Assembly (NCBI GenBank): GCA_902826695.1
Contig: CADEFU010000002.1
Coordinates: 434,001-498,000, forward strand
Direction: 5' to 3'
Length of the DNA: 64,000 nucleotides
Source of the DNA: an uncultured Alphaproteobacteria bacterium
Lineage (GTDB): Bacteria > Pseudomonadota > Alphaproteobacteria > Micropepsales > Micropepsaceae
Below the pieces are notes generated by a model. It was not told the origin of the DNA, did not search any database, and was given only the letters and a program-made list of their open reading frames with translations. Shown piece after piece: positions 45,206 to 53,580 of this stretch. The number at the start of each line of letters is the position of its first letter. The first letter of the stretch is position 1. A program made the translations under genes and the position numbers.

Positions 45206-45208
45206 GCG

Positions 45209-46636
45209 CTAAAGCGGTGCGTATTTGTCTTTCCACGGGCGGGCTTGTTCCAGCTGGGCACCTAAGCGGAAGAGCGTTGCTTCGTCGCCGAAACGGGCGG
45301 TGAACATCGTACCGATCGGAAGGCCCGCCGCGTTCCAGTGCAGAGGGAAATTCGCTGAGGGCTGGCCGGTGAGGTTGTAGATCCCGGTATAGGGGATGAA
45401 CGAGATCATCTCGCGGAACATCTCGCCGAGGTCTTGGCGTTCCATGTTGAGAATGCCGAGCTTCAGCGGCGGCTGGGCCGCGGTCGGCTGCAGGATGATG
45501 TCGTAGCCTTCCATGAACGCTGCGACCGTGCGGCCGAGATAGTGCAGCGTGTTCATCGCCCTCGCATAGGCGCTTGAGTCCGTCTTGCGCGCGTTCTCGA
45601 CGCGGAACCAGGTGGCACGTTCGACGTCTTCGGGCCTTGCCTTGCGGCCCAGCGCTTCAGCGGCTTCGTCGACGGTGAAGGCGACGTTGGCGCTGATGAC
45701 GACGCCTTGGGCTGCCATAATCTCCATGCCGTTGATCGCGGGCGTTGCTTCTTCAACGATGTGGCCGAGGCTTTCGCAGAGTTTGGCGGCATCCTTCACG
45801 GCGGCGATTGCGTCGGGGTGAACCGGCGTCGGGATTGGTGGCGTGGTCGAGACTGCGATGCGCAAGCGTCCCGGTGCGGCTTTCACCTCATCGAGGAAGG
45901 GGCGCGCTTGCGCCGGGGCTGCGTAGGGATCGCCGGGGGCCACGCCTGCGGTTGCATCGAGGAACGCGGCGCTGTCGCGCACGCTGCGGGAGACGACGTG
46001 TGCGATCGAGGCGCCGCCCCAGCCTTCGCCGCGCTTCGGGCCCATCGGCGTGCGGGCGCGTGTGGGCTTCAAGCCGAACAGGCCGCAGCAGGCGGCCGGG
46101 ATGCGGATGGAGCCGCCGCCGTCGGTCGCGTGCGCGGTCGGGATGATGCCGGCGGCGACCGCTGCAGCGGCGCCACCGCTTGAGCCGCCAGCGATGTGGT
46201 CGAGGTTCCAGGGATTGCGCGTCGCGCCGAACATGCGCGATTCGGAGGAGGGGCTTAGCCCCAGCTCGGGCGAGTGGGTTTTGCCGAAGATGACGAGGCC
46301 CGCTTGCCTGCAACGCTCGACGAATGTCGTGTCGGCTTGTGCGACGGTCTCGCGGTAGAGGCTGAGGCTTCCCGTCGTGACGGTGCCTTTGAGCGTCGCG
46401 CCGAGGTCTTTGAGCAGGTACGGCACGCCGGTGAGCGGGCCTTGGGGCAAACCGTCCTTCACCTGTTTGCGCGCGACGTGTTCGTGGTCGATGACGATTG
46501 CGTTGATTTTCGGGTTCACTTGCGCTGCGCGGGCGAGGGCCGTGTTCAGCAACTCTTCCGGCGTGACCTGCTTCGTTTTCACAAGTTCCGCGAGCGAGAG
46601 TGCGTCGTGTTTGCGGTATTCGGCGAAGTTCAGCAT
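45209..46636 (-). CDS. amidase (amidase-signature family)
   Basis: 475 residues. The Ser-Ser-Lys triad is in place: VPYLLKDLGATLKG (Lys), then HIAGGSSGGAAAAVAAGIIP, ATDGGGSIRIPAACCGLFGL with its serine nucleophile in the GGSIR block. Family: amidases and 6-aminohexanoate or aryl-amide hydrolases. ATG 46636 is chosen because AAGGAA lies about 8 bases upstream; the frame extends to 46855 but the extra codons are not family-like. It converges on the Nudix gene with only 3 bases between stops. Confidence 0.92.
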   Translation of the reverse strand: MLNFAEYRKHDALSLAELVKTKQVTPEELLNTALARAAQVNPKINAIVIDHEHVARKQVKDGLPQGPLTGVPYLLKDLGATLKGTVTTGSLSLYRETVAQADTTFVERCRQAGLVIFGKTHSPELGLSPSSESRMFGATRNPWNLDHIAGGSSGGAAAAVAAGIIPTAHATDGGGSIRIPAACCGLFGLKPTRARTPMGPKRGEGWGGASIAHVVSRSVRDSAAFLDATAGVAPGDPYAAPAQARPFLDEVKAAPGRLRIAVSTTPPIPTPVHPDAIAAVKDAAKLCESLGHIVEEATPAINGMEIMAAQGVVISANVAFTVDEAAEALGRKARPEDVERATWFRVENARKTDSSAYARAMNTLHYLGRTVAAFMEGYDIILQPTAAQPPLKLGILNMERQDLGEMFREMISFIPYTGIYNLTGQPSANFPLHWNAAGLPIGTMFTARFGDEATLFRLGAQLEQARPWKDKYAPL

Positions 46637-46740
46637 GAGATTCCTTGCGCGTGACGTGATCGTGAACGGCCGTTCATGGGCGAGACAGGTGGGCGAGCCT
46701 AGATTATCCTTATCCCGTGGCATAGCCGGAGGCTTCCCCC

Positions 46741-47091
46741 ATGCGCGCTTTGATTGTTGCGATCTCGTTGGCTTTTGCTGGTGCTGCGGCGGCGGACCAG
46801 GTGGCGTATCAGCCGGCCGATATGCTGCCGCATGACGCAGTCTCGCTGCGCGCACTCGATAACGCGCATCTGCGGATCGTGCGGCGGGCGCGGGCGCTCT
46901 GCTGGCATTCGGGCCCGTTCGGCTTCTCGCCCGGCGCGGCCTCGCGTGCGTGCGTCATCGGCGAGACGGAGAGCGCGGTCGCGAACTCCAAAGATCCGGC
47001 GCTGCAGGCGTATCACAAGTACCTGCCGTTCCACGCGAAGTACAACGAGTACCGGCCGGCGTTCTATTGGCAGCGGCTGGTGCAGGGCTAG
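46741..47091 (+). CDS. small exported protein, UrcA-like
   Basis: 116 residues with a signal peptide (MRALIVAISLAFAGAAAA). The mature protein has the pattern IVRRARALCWHSGPFGFSPG then SRACVIGETESAVANSKDP, two Cys about 18 residues apart with Arg and the Ala-Val-Ala motif. This resembles UrcA-family small periplasmic proteins, though weakly. It is divergent from the amidase gene. Its stop is one base from the end of the convergent dehydrogenase gene. Confidence 0.55.
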   Translation: MRALIVAISLAFAGAAAADQVAYQPADMLPHDAVSLRALDNAHLRIVRRARALCWHSGPFGFSPGAASRACVIGETESAVANSKDPALQAYHKYLPFHAKYNEYRPAFYWQRLVQG

Positions 47092-47092
47092 C

Positions 47093-48229
47093 TCACCACG
47101 CCGCGCGCAGGATTTCCATCACGTCGCCGGCGCCTGTGATGGGGCGCGGGTTTGAGAGCACCACCGGGTTCTTTGCTGCTTCTTCGGCGATGGCGGAGAG
47201 TTGCGTTTCCTTGATGCCGACGTCGCGTAGGCGGGCGGGCAGGCCCAGATCCGTGATCAATTCGGCGACGGCGCCGGCGAGGTTCGTGCGGCTCATGCTG
47301 GCTGCGAGCGTTTTTTGACGTTCGGCCGTCGTTGTCTCGTTCCAGCGTAGGACGTGCGGGAGCATCACGCAGCTTGAGTGGCCGTGGTGTACGCCGTAGC
47401 GGCCGCCCAAGATGTAGCCGATGCCGTGGCTCGCGCCGGAGCCTGCGCGCGAGGAATTCGTGCAGGCGAGGTAGGCGGCCATTTGGCTGTCGATGCGGGC
47501 GAACGGGTCGCCGGGGACGTTCTTCGTGCGGCGAAGCGAGGTTGAGAAGAGGCTGAGCGCGTGGATGAGGCCCGCGTCGTAGACGTGCGTCGCGCTCTTT
47601 GCGAGGAAGCCCTCGCAGCAGTGGTCAACGCCACGGATGGCGCTCGAGAGCCAGAGCCATTCGGGGGTGAGCGCGCCGAGCGCGGGGTCATAGATCACCA
47701 CGCGCGGGACAAGGAACGGATTCATAAAGCCGAGCTTGCGGCCTTGGGCTTCGTCGGTGGCGCCGCCGGCGGGCGTGACTTCGGCGCCGGAGAGCGTGGT
47801 CGGGATTGCTATCTGGCGGATCGGTGTCGGCTTTGTATGGCGCTTGTTCGCGAGCGCGAGCAGCTGATCTTTCGTTTCGACGTTCTCGCCGAGCGCGAGT
47901 TGGACGACTTTCAGGCCGTCGATGATCGAGCCGCCGCCGACGCCGACGAGGAGGTCTGCTTTCGCTTCGCGCGCCGCGCGCACCGCGTCGAGCACGCCGT
48001 CGAGTTTCGAGTGCTCGGCGATGCCGTGATAGATCGCGGCGATTTTCGTCTTTAGCGATGTTGCGATCAGGGAGATCGCGCCGGTCTGTTCGTGCAGCGT
48101 TTTGGAGGTCGCCACGAATACGCGCTTGGCGCCGAGGCGTTCGACCTCGTCGCCCAGAACTTCGCGCACGGACTTGCCGAAGTGGACGCGTTCTTGCGGG
48201 AGCGCGTCGTAGGTGAAGGTGCGGGTCAA
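47093..48229 (-). CDS. iron-containing alcohol dehydrogenase, maleylacetate-reductase-like
   Basis: 378 residues from TTG 48229, which overlaps the SDR stop as TTGA; a TTG at 48241 is an alternative without ribosome site. NAD-binding GVGGGSIIDGLKVV. Conserved IPTTLSGAEVTPAGGATDEAQ. Metal ligand region: HCCEGFLAK with later SRAGSGASHGIGYILGG, His-x-x-Gly typical of the family. Nearest group is maleylacetate reductase, which acts late in aromatic or chloroaromatic degradation; no such ring-cleavage genes are nearby, so activity on another keto compound is possible. Coupled to the upstream SDR gene. Confidence 0.85.
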   Translation of the reverse strand: MTRTFTYDALPQERVHFGKSVREVLGDEVERLGAKRVFVATSKTLHEQTGAISLIATSLKTKIAAIYHGIAEHSKLDGVLDAVRAAREAKADLLVGVGGGSIIDGLKVVQLALGENVETKDQLLALANKRHTKPTPIRQIAIPTTLSGAEVTPAGGATDEAQGRKLGFMNPFLVPRVVIYDPALGALTPEWLWLSSAIRGVDHCCEGFLAKSATHVYDAGLIHALSLFSTSLRRTKNVPGDPFARIDSQMAAYLACTNSSRAGSGASHGIGYILGGRYGVHHGHSSCVMLPHVLRWNETTTAERQKTLAASMSRTNLAGAVAELITDLGLPARLRDVGIKETQLSAIAEEAAKNPVVLSNPRPITGAGDVMEILRAAW

Positions 48230-49137
48230 ATCGGATCCCAACCAAAGACGGAGGTGGTGGCCCCGGTGTCGTACATCATCGGCTTCATCGCCGGGAAGGC
48301 GTGGTTGACGATCGTGTCGGGCGTCCAGCCTTCGATCTTGGCCATGCCGCGCAACGGGCGGGACTGCGACATCAGGAAGATTTCGTTGCCACGGGCGACG
48401 AAGATTTGGCCGGTTACGTCTTTCGTGGCGCAGAGCGCGATTGCGAGTTGGGCGACCTGATCGGCGCGCATGAAGTTTTTCATGCGCTCAACGCGTTTGG
48501 CGGAAGCTTCGTCCTTGATCGGGATCGTCGCGATCATGCGCGACCATGCGAACGGCGCGATGATGTTCGAGCGGACGTTCTTTTGCATGCCCTCCATCGC
48601 GATGATGCGCGAGAGACCGGCGACACCCATTTTCGCGGCGGCGTAGTTCGCCTGACCGATGTTGCCGATGATGCCGCTTGTCGAGGTGAACAGGACGTAG
48701 GCACCGTCCTGCTGTTCGCGGAAGTGTTCGATCGTGGCGCGGCAGACGTTGTAGGCGCCGTTGAGGTGTACGTCGATCACGAGGTCCCAATCCTGGTCGG
48801 TCATTTTGTGGAACATCGTGTCGCGGAGAATGCCGGCCGGATTGATGACGGCGTGCAATCCGCCGAACGTGTCTTTCGCCTGCTCGAACATGCGCTTGAC
48901 CGCGGGGCGGCTCGTCACGCTCTCGGAGTTTGCGACCGCTTGGCCGCCCGCTGCTTTGATTTCGCGGACGACGGTTTCGGCGGGGCCGGCCGAGCCTTCG
49001 TCGCCGCCGGTGGTGCCGCCGCCAAGGTCGTTGACCACGACCTTCGCGCCTTCTTTGGCGGCCAGCAGCGCGCATTCTTTGCCGATGCCGTTGCCGCCGC
49101 CCGTCACCAGAACGACCTTGCCCGACAAAATGCCCAT
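48226..49137 (-). CDS. SDR-family 3-hydroxyacyl dehydrogenase-like
   Basis: 303 residues. Cofactor site VVLVTGGGNGIGKECALLAA, active site Ser in TSTSGIIGN, Tyr and Lys in NYAAAKMGVAGLS. The VVVNDLGGGTTG and INPAGILRDTMFHKM segments are typical of the SDR domain of multifunctional beta-oxidation enzymes (D-3-hydroxyacyl-CoA dehydrogenase), here as a single domain with a short extra tail. GGAGG about 7 bases upstream supports ATG 49137. Coupled by a 4-base overlap to the iron-type dehydrogenase gene. Confidence 0.9.
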   Translation of the reverse strand: MGILSGKVVLVTGGGNGIGKECALLAAKEGAKVVVNDLGGGTTGGDEGSAGPAETVVREIKAAGGQAVANSESVTSRPAVKRMFEQAKDTFGGLHAVINPAGILRDTMFHKMTDQDWDLVIDVHLNGAYNVCRATIEHFREQQDGAYVLFTSTSGIIGNIGQANYAAAKMGVAGLSRIIAMEGMQKNVRSNIIAPFAWSRMIATIPIKDEASAKRVERMKNFMRADQVAQLAIALCATKDVTGQIFVARGNEIFLMSQSRPLRGMAKIEGWTPDTIVNHAFPAMKPMMYDTGATTSVFGWDPI

Positions 49138-49265
49138 GACTTCCTCCTCGTCTTCGGTGGCTTTGCGGCAACGTTAACCGCAGGGCGCGGTCTGATTCCA
49201 GGGCGAACTTTGGTCCCTGCTATAAGGTGACGTAACGCTTTCGCGAATCGCCCGAAGGGAGGCCC

Positions 49266-49814
49266 ATGAGCACGCATCGGTGGCTAACGGCAATTGAGCA
49301 CAAGTTGGGTCTGGGCAGCGACGAAGCTTCCGCGCGGCGCCGCCGCATTCTGAAACACGTAGCCGAGCGCACCGTCGTCACACGCGACATCAGTCAAGAA
49401 GGCCCCGCGAAGGAGACGTTCGGCGTTTGGCTTGCCGACAAGGTGGCCGAGTTCGGTGGGTCGTGGACCTTCATTATGATCTTTGTCGCGTTTCTGGTTT
49501 CGTGGGCGGTGCTGAACACGATCATTCTCGTCACGGGCGCGCTCGATCCCTATCCTTTCATCTTCTTGAACTTGCTGCTGTCGATGGTGGCTGCCTTGCA
49601 GGCGCCGATCATCATGATGTCGCAGAACCGGCAGTCGCAAAAGGATCGTCTGACAGCGCAGCACGACTACGAGGTGAACCTGAAGGCCGAGCTTGAGATC
49701 ATGGCGCTGCACGAAAAATTCGATCAGATGCGCAACGAGCAGTTGGCGCAGATGCTCGCCAAGCACGAGGAGCAGATCAAGTTGCTCACCGATCTGGTGA
49801 AGGCGAAAGGGTAG
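49266..49814 (+). CDS. DUF1003 membrane protein
   Basis: 182 residues. Two adjacent helices (SWTFIMIFVAFLVSWAVLNT, FIFLNLLLSMVAALQAPIIM) are flanked by FGVWLADKVAEFGG and a conserved MMSQNRQSQKDRL. The rest is a long charged helix (NLKAELEIMALHEKFDQMRN) on the cytosolic side. DUF1003 proteins are widespread with no assigned function. ATG 49266 follows GGGAGG. It is followed by the GNAT gene after 4 bases. Confidence 0.9.
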   Translation: MSTHRWLTAIEHKLGLGSDEASARRRRILKHVAERTVVTRDISQEGPAKETFGVWLADKVAEFGGSWTFIMIFVAFLVSWAVLNTIILVTGALDPYPFIFLNLLLSMVAALQAPIIMMSQNRQSQKDRLTAQHDYEVNLKAELEIMALHEKFDQMRNEQLAQMLAKHEEQIKLLTDLVKAKG

Positions 49815-49818
49815 GACG

Positions 49819-50349
49819 TTGACCGTCATCCGCCGCGAAGAGCCCCGCGATGCCGCGGCCGCCGATGCGATCGTCGCCGCGGCATTCGGGCCGGGGCGGT
49901 TTGCGAAGAGCGCGTATCGCTTGCGCGAGGGCGTGGCGGCGGTCGCCGAACTCTCGTTCGTCGCGGAAGAGGGCGCGCGCATCGTCGGCACGGTGCGCTA
50001 TTGGCCGGTCGTGATTGGGGGCGAGGCGGCGTTAATGTTGGGACCGATCGCGATCGTTGCGGACCGGCAGGGGCAGGGGATTGCGCTCGCCTTGATGCAG
50101 GCGAGCCTCGCGGAGGCAAAGCGGCTCGGCCACCGCGCGGTGATCTTGGTGGGTGATGAGCCCTATTACGGGCGCGCGGGGTTCAAGCGCGTGCAGCCCT
50201 ACGGCCGGATCACGATGCCGGGGCCAGTGGATTACGCGCGGGTGCTCGGGCTTTCGCTCGCCGACGGCGCGGTCGAGGCGATGAAGGGCGAGGTGCGCAA
50301 GGCGGCGCTGGATGAGCGCGTTGCCGCGGCTGGGTGTGCGGTCGGCTAA
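49819..50349 (+). CDS. GNAT-family N-acetyltransferase
   Basis: 176 residues. Acetyl-CoA-binding motif A is LGPIAIVADRQGQGIALAL with RxxGxG/A-type sequence, and motif B is VILVGDEPYYGRAGFKRV. The GDEPYYGRAGF box is the YhbS-like signature. Start is TTG 49819 after TAGGA; no ATG fits. It is expected to acetylate a small molecule or protein amino group. The stop is followed directly by the stop of the convergent hypothetical gene. Confidence 0.85.
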   Translation: MTVIRREEPRDAAAADAIVAAAFGPGRFAKSAYRLREGVAAVAELSFVAEEGARIVGTVRYWPVVIGGEAALMLGPIAIVADRQGQGIALALMQASLAEAKRLGHRAVILVGDEPYYGRAGFKRVQPYGRITMPGPVDYARVLGLSLADGAVEAMKGEVRKAALDERVAAAGCAVG

Positions 50350-51777
50350 CTAACGGCGGCCGGGAAGTGCGCGGACGGTGCAATAGTAGAATGCTTGGTC
50401 GTTACGCTTGAGTTGGTTCGGGCTGTCGATACCGCCGTTGGTGATCACGATGAAGGTTGCCTTTTCGTAGGCGCTCAGCTTGAACACCGTTGGCGTGCGC
50501 CCCTGTTCTTGGCCAAGCGCGATGCGAACCGGAACACCGTTCTCGACGAAACTCTCTTGAGCGACGATTTTTCCGTGCTCGGCGTAGTTTTCGAGCGAGT
50601 TGTTCCACACTTCGTCGGCGGTCCCTTCCGAGACGGGGACCCCAACGATCAGGCAGCTCGTAACAAGTTGGAATTGGGCGGAGACAATGCCGTCCCGATT
50701 GTCCAGATCCGTTTGGCGCCACAAGGGCGGCGCGCTCACTTCGTAGTCGTCGAACACGATTAGTGTGTTCGGCGCCTCGCCGCGGCGTACCATTGCGGTC
50801 GAGCTCGACTGCGGAGCGGAAGCAGGAGGCGGGGACATGTCTTGCGGCGTCAAGCTAGCGGCAGCAAGCCGCCGCAGCGGGCACTGCCCAAGCCCGGCAT
50901 CGTCGCGCTTCAACTTGTCGGGGCTCTCCAAGCCGCCGGTGATTCTCACAACCAAGAGGTCATCTCGGTAAGCGATTAATTTCACCAACTGTGTTTCGGC
51001 GTTCCGGAAATCGACACGTGCCATGCGAACGACGGTGTCGCCCTCGGTGAACTGGTCCTGCTCGATCGTGACCCCGGGAATCCTTCCGAAGACTTTCAGG
51101 AACACGTTTTGCCAGAAATCGTCGGTGCCGGATTGGGGCATTTTTTTCGCGACCAATTCGCATTGGTGGACGTTGCGCTCGCGGGCGAAGCCAATCACGA
51201 TCAAATTTTTGCCGATGTCGGCTTTGTATTCGCTCCAGGATTCCGGTGCGGTGAACTCATACGCGTTGTAGACGATGTAGCTATTCTTGGTCGGACCCCG
51301 GCGCGCGTAGTCCGGACCGCAACCTGCTCGTTCCGTGCAGACGCCTTCAATCGCGCCGGGTGCGCCCTTCGGGAGCTCCCGGAGTTTACGGTAGAAGTGT
51401 CGGCAGGCCCCCTCGTTGCCTTCGAACGACCAATCGACCAAGCCGCCGTGATCGCCGAAGACAGCCTTGAACGTGCACTGCAGTTGCTTCGAGGTCGTGA
51501 CCGTGCCTTTACGCTTGCCGCCCAAGAGAGGATCCTCGTAGACGGGTTGATCGGTGGTGCTCAGTGTACGGTGGTTCCAGACGTAAACCGTTCTGTCGCC
51601 AACCTGCGCGGAGGATTCCGGATAGCCCAGGACGGCGACGAGCTCCTCGATCCTGCGGCCTGGTAGGCGCTCCGTGGCGTCCTTCTTATCGTCGCCGAAG
51701 ATAAAGGCTTTGGCGTATCCACCGCCGAGCGTGACGATGCAGAGCGCTAGCACTAGCGACCACTGCGCCGGTCTCAT
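50350..51777 (-). CDS. exported protein with internal tandem duplication and BamE-like N-terminal segment
   Basis: 475 residues, signal peptide at 1-24. Residues about 38-75 (RIEELVAVLGYPESSAQVGD then VYVWNHRT) resemble the SmpA/BamE-type outer-membrane segment. The rest contains a repeated unit: NSYIVYNAYEFTAPESW (about 165) and NTLIVFDDYEVSAPPLW (about 337) begin copies that both end ITGGLESPDKLKRDD / ITNGGIDSPNQLKRND followed by a Cys-containing tail. Between copies identity is moderate. No known function. The arrangement implies a two-domain envelope protein. Confidence 0.75.
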   Translation of the reverse strand: MRPAQWSLVLALCIVTLGGGYAKAFIFGDDKKDATERLPGRRIEELVAVLGYPESSAQVGDRTVYVWNHRTLSTTDQPVYEDPLLGGKRKGTVTTSKQLQCTFKAVFGDHGGLVDWSFEGNEGACRHFYRKLRELPKGAPGAIEGVCTERAGCGPDYARRGPTKNSYIVYNAYEFTAPESWSEYKADIGKNLIVIGFARERNVHQCELVAKKMPQSGTDDFWQNVFLKVFGRIPGVTIEQDQFTEGDTVVRMARVDFRNAETQLVKLIAYRDDLLVVRITGGLESPDKLKRDDAGLGQCPLRRLAAASLTPQDMSPPPASAPQSSSTAMVRRGEAPNTLIVFDDYEVSAPPLWRQTDLDNRDGIVSAQFQLVTSCLIVGVPVSEGTADEVWNNSLENYAEHGKIVAQESFVENGVPVRIALGQEQGRTPTVFKLSAYEKATFIVITNGGIDSPNQLKRNDQAFYYCTVRALPGRR

Positions 51778-51862
51778 AGTCGTCCCCCCTCAGAGCCGAG
51801 CGGAAAGGCTAACGAATCGGCCGCACACCCTGCAAGTGCAATTGCCAAGGATCGCTGAGCAT

Positions 51863-52720
51863 TTACTTTCCTAAGAACATCTCCACGACCTTCTTTTGCA
51901 GCTTTTTGCCGTCGGGGTCGCTTGCTGTCTTCAGGTGGCAGAGGTCGTTCGACCAGGGTGAGGTGCGGATGCGGATCGGCGGGTCGCGGGATTCAATGCA
52001 CTTGAGCACGACGGCCGCGACTTCGTCGGCGGTTTGATAAGCGGTCGTGCCGCGCTCGCGCGACGTTGCCAAGTAGCGTTGCAGGATCGGGTAGTAGTCC
52101 GGGTCTTGCGGCATGCCGCCGGTTTCCATCGTGCGCTTCATGGCGGAGGCGAAGAATTCCGACTTGATGCCGCCGGGTTCGATGGCGGTGAACTTCAATC
52201 CTAGCAAGGGCATGTAGGAAGCAAGCGCTTCGGTGTAGCCCTCGATTGCGAATTTCGCCGCGCAATAGACCTCGTTGAACGGCTGCCCGACAAGGCCGCC
52301 GACGGAGGAGATGTTGACGACGTGGCCGGCGCGCGCTTTGCGCATGTGCGGGATCACGGCTTTTGTCGTGCGTACAACACTCATGAAGTTCACATCCATG
52401 ACCCACTCGATGTCTTCCCAAGGGGCTTGCTCGGTGGGGCGCGCGTAGCCGGAACCAGCATTGTTTACGAGAACGTCGATGCGGCCTTCGCGTTTCATGA
52501 CTTCGGCAACGGCGGCGTTGACGCTGTTCGCGTTCTGGACGTCGAGTGCGAGAAAGTTCAGTTTTGCGCCGACTTGCGCGGCGGCTTGCGCGACCGGATC
52601 CATCTTCTTCAGATCGCGCATCGTCGCGTAGACGGTGTTCGCGCGGCGCGCGGCCTGGATCGCGATCGCGGCGCCCAGACCGGTCGACGTGCCGGTGACG
52701 AGAATAACTTTGCCTGACAT
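51863..52720 (-). CDS. short-chain dehydrogenase/reductase
   Basis: 285 residues. Cofactor site VILVTGTSTGLGAAIAI (TGxxxGLG), VNNAG in VLVNNAGSGYARP, active-site Ser in NISSVGGLVGQ, Tyr and Lys in VYCAAKFAIEG. Classical SDR of the carbonyl-reductase/3-ketoacyl type; substrate unknown. ATG 52720 follows AGGAGGGGG, but this ribosome site lies inside a 7-base stem (52727-52744), an unusual feature. It is downstream of marC on the same strand. Confidence 0.92.
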   Translation of the reverse strand: MSGKVILVTGTSTGLGAAIAIQAARRANTVYATMRDLKKMDPVAQAAAQVGAKLNFLALDVQNANSVNAAVAEVMKREGRIDVLVNNAGSGYARPTEQAPWEDIEWVMDVNFMSVVRTTKAVIPHMRKARAGHVVNISSVGGLVGQPFNEVYCAAKFAIEGYTEALASYMPLLGLKFTAIEPGGIKSEFFASAMKRTMETGGMPQDPDYYPILQRYLATSRERGTTAYQTADEVAAVVLKCIESRDPPIRIRTSPWSNDLCHLKTASDPDGKKLQKKVVEMFLGK

Positions 52721-52744
52721 GCGGAGCCCCCTCCTACGAGGGGG
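52721..52744 (-). promoter_or_regulatory. ribosome-site-sequestering hairpin before the SDR gene
   Basis: On the minus strand CCCCCTC and GAGGGGG form a 7-base stem with a 4-base loop (GTAG), and the purine-rich ribosome site AGGAGGGGG falls mostly in its 3' arm, 6 bases from the ATG. Folding would hide the site, so translation could depend on temperature, ligand or ribosome readthrough from upstream. The structure is read directly; its function is inferred. Confidence 0.5.
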
Positions 52745-52813
52745 TAGAATACAACGATCGGGGAGCGGGGGAATGGTTAGTCCGTTCCCGCTCTCCGTCT
52801 CTGCGTTCCGCTG

Positions 52814-53452
52814 TTACACCGCAAACACGTTCTTGATGCCGTCGATGACGAACTGGGCGGCTAAAGCGGCCAGGATGATGCCGAAGATGCGGGTCACCAT
52901 GGCGGCGATCGTGGCCGAGATCATGTGCGAGAATTTGGCGGCGAGCCAGAAGGCGCCGAACGTGAGCGCAAGATTGACCGCCACGCCCGCGAGCACGGCG
53001 GCGCGGCCTGGCCAGGCGCTGTGCTGGGCGAACAGCAGCATGATCGAAGCGATGGAGCCGGGGCCGGCGATTAGCGGGATCGCGAGTGGGAAGACGGAGA
53101 TGTCTTCGTGTTCGCCGGGGTGGGCGTGGCGTTCTTCGATCACCTTCGCGTTGCGCGCTTCGCGGCGTTGCGTGCGCGTCTCGAACAGCATGTCGATTGC
53201 GATCAGGAAGAGGAGGAGGCCGCCCGCGATGCGGAAGGCGTCGAGGCTGACGTGCAGTTTGTCGAGCAGCCACTCGCCGCCGAGCGCGAAGCCGAGCAGG
53301 ATGAAGCATGCGACCAGCACGCTTTTCCAGGCCATGCGGTGGCGCCAGGAGACCGGCATGTCTTGCGTCAACGTCGCGAACATCGGGATGACGCCGGGCG
53401 GGTCGATGACGACGAAGAACGTGACGAGCGAGGCGAGGAAGATTTCGAGCAT
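52814..53452 (-). CDS. marC: MarC-family membrane protein
   Basis: 212 residues with six helices. The family signature is IAGPGSIASIMLLFAQ near the middle, with LASLVTFFVVIDPPGVIPMF at the N-terminus and FRIAGGLLLFLIAIDMLFET. C-terminus: RIFGIILAALAAQFVIDGIK. MarC proteins were once linked to multiple antibiotic resistance but their transport function is not proven. ATG 53452 opens on the first helix. It is followed by the SDR gene 93 bases downstream. Confidence 0.92.
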   Translation of the reverse strand: MLEIFLASLVTFFVVIDPPGVIPMFATLTQDMPVSWRHRMAWKSVLVACFILLGFALGGEWLLDKLHVSLDAFRIAGGLLLFLIAIDMLFETRTQRREARNAKVIEERHAHPGEHEDISVFPLAIPLIAGPGSIASIMLLFAQHSAWPGRAAVLAGVAVNLALTFGAFWLAAKFSHMISATIAAMVTRIFGIILAALAAQFVIDGIKNVFAV

Positions 53453-53580
53453 GGGGAAGTACTAGCGGCGTTTGGCGCGTTCGGCCACCCCTCCGCAAGT
53501 GGGCTAGAGGAGAAGGAGTGGCGAGCGTGCAGGGAGTCGGCTTAGAGTGTGCCACCGCCATTTAGGAAAGGACCTCGCCC

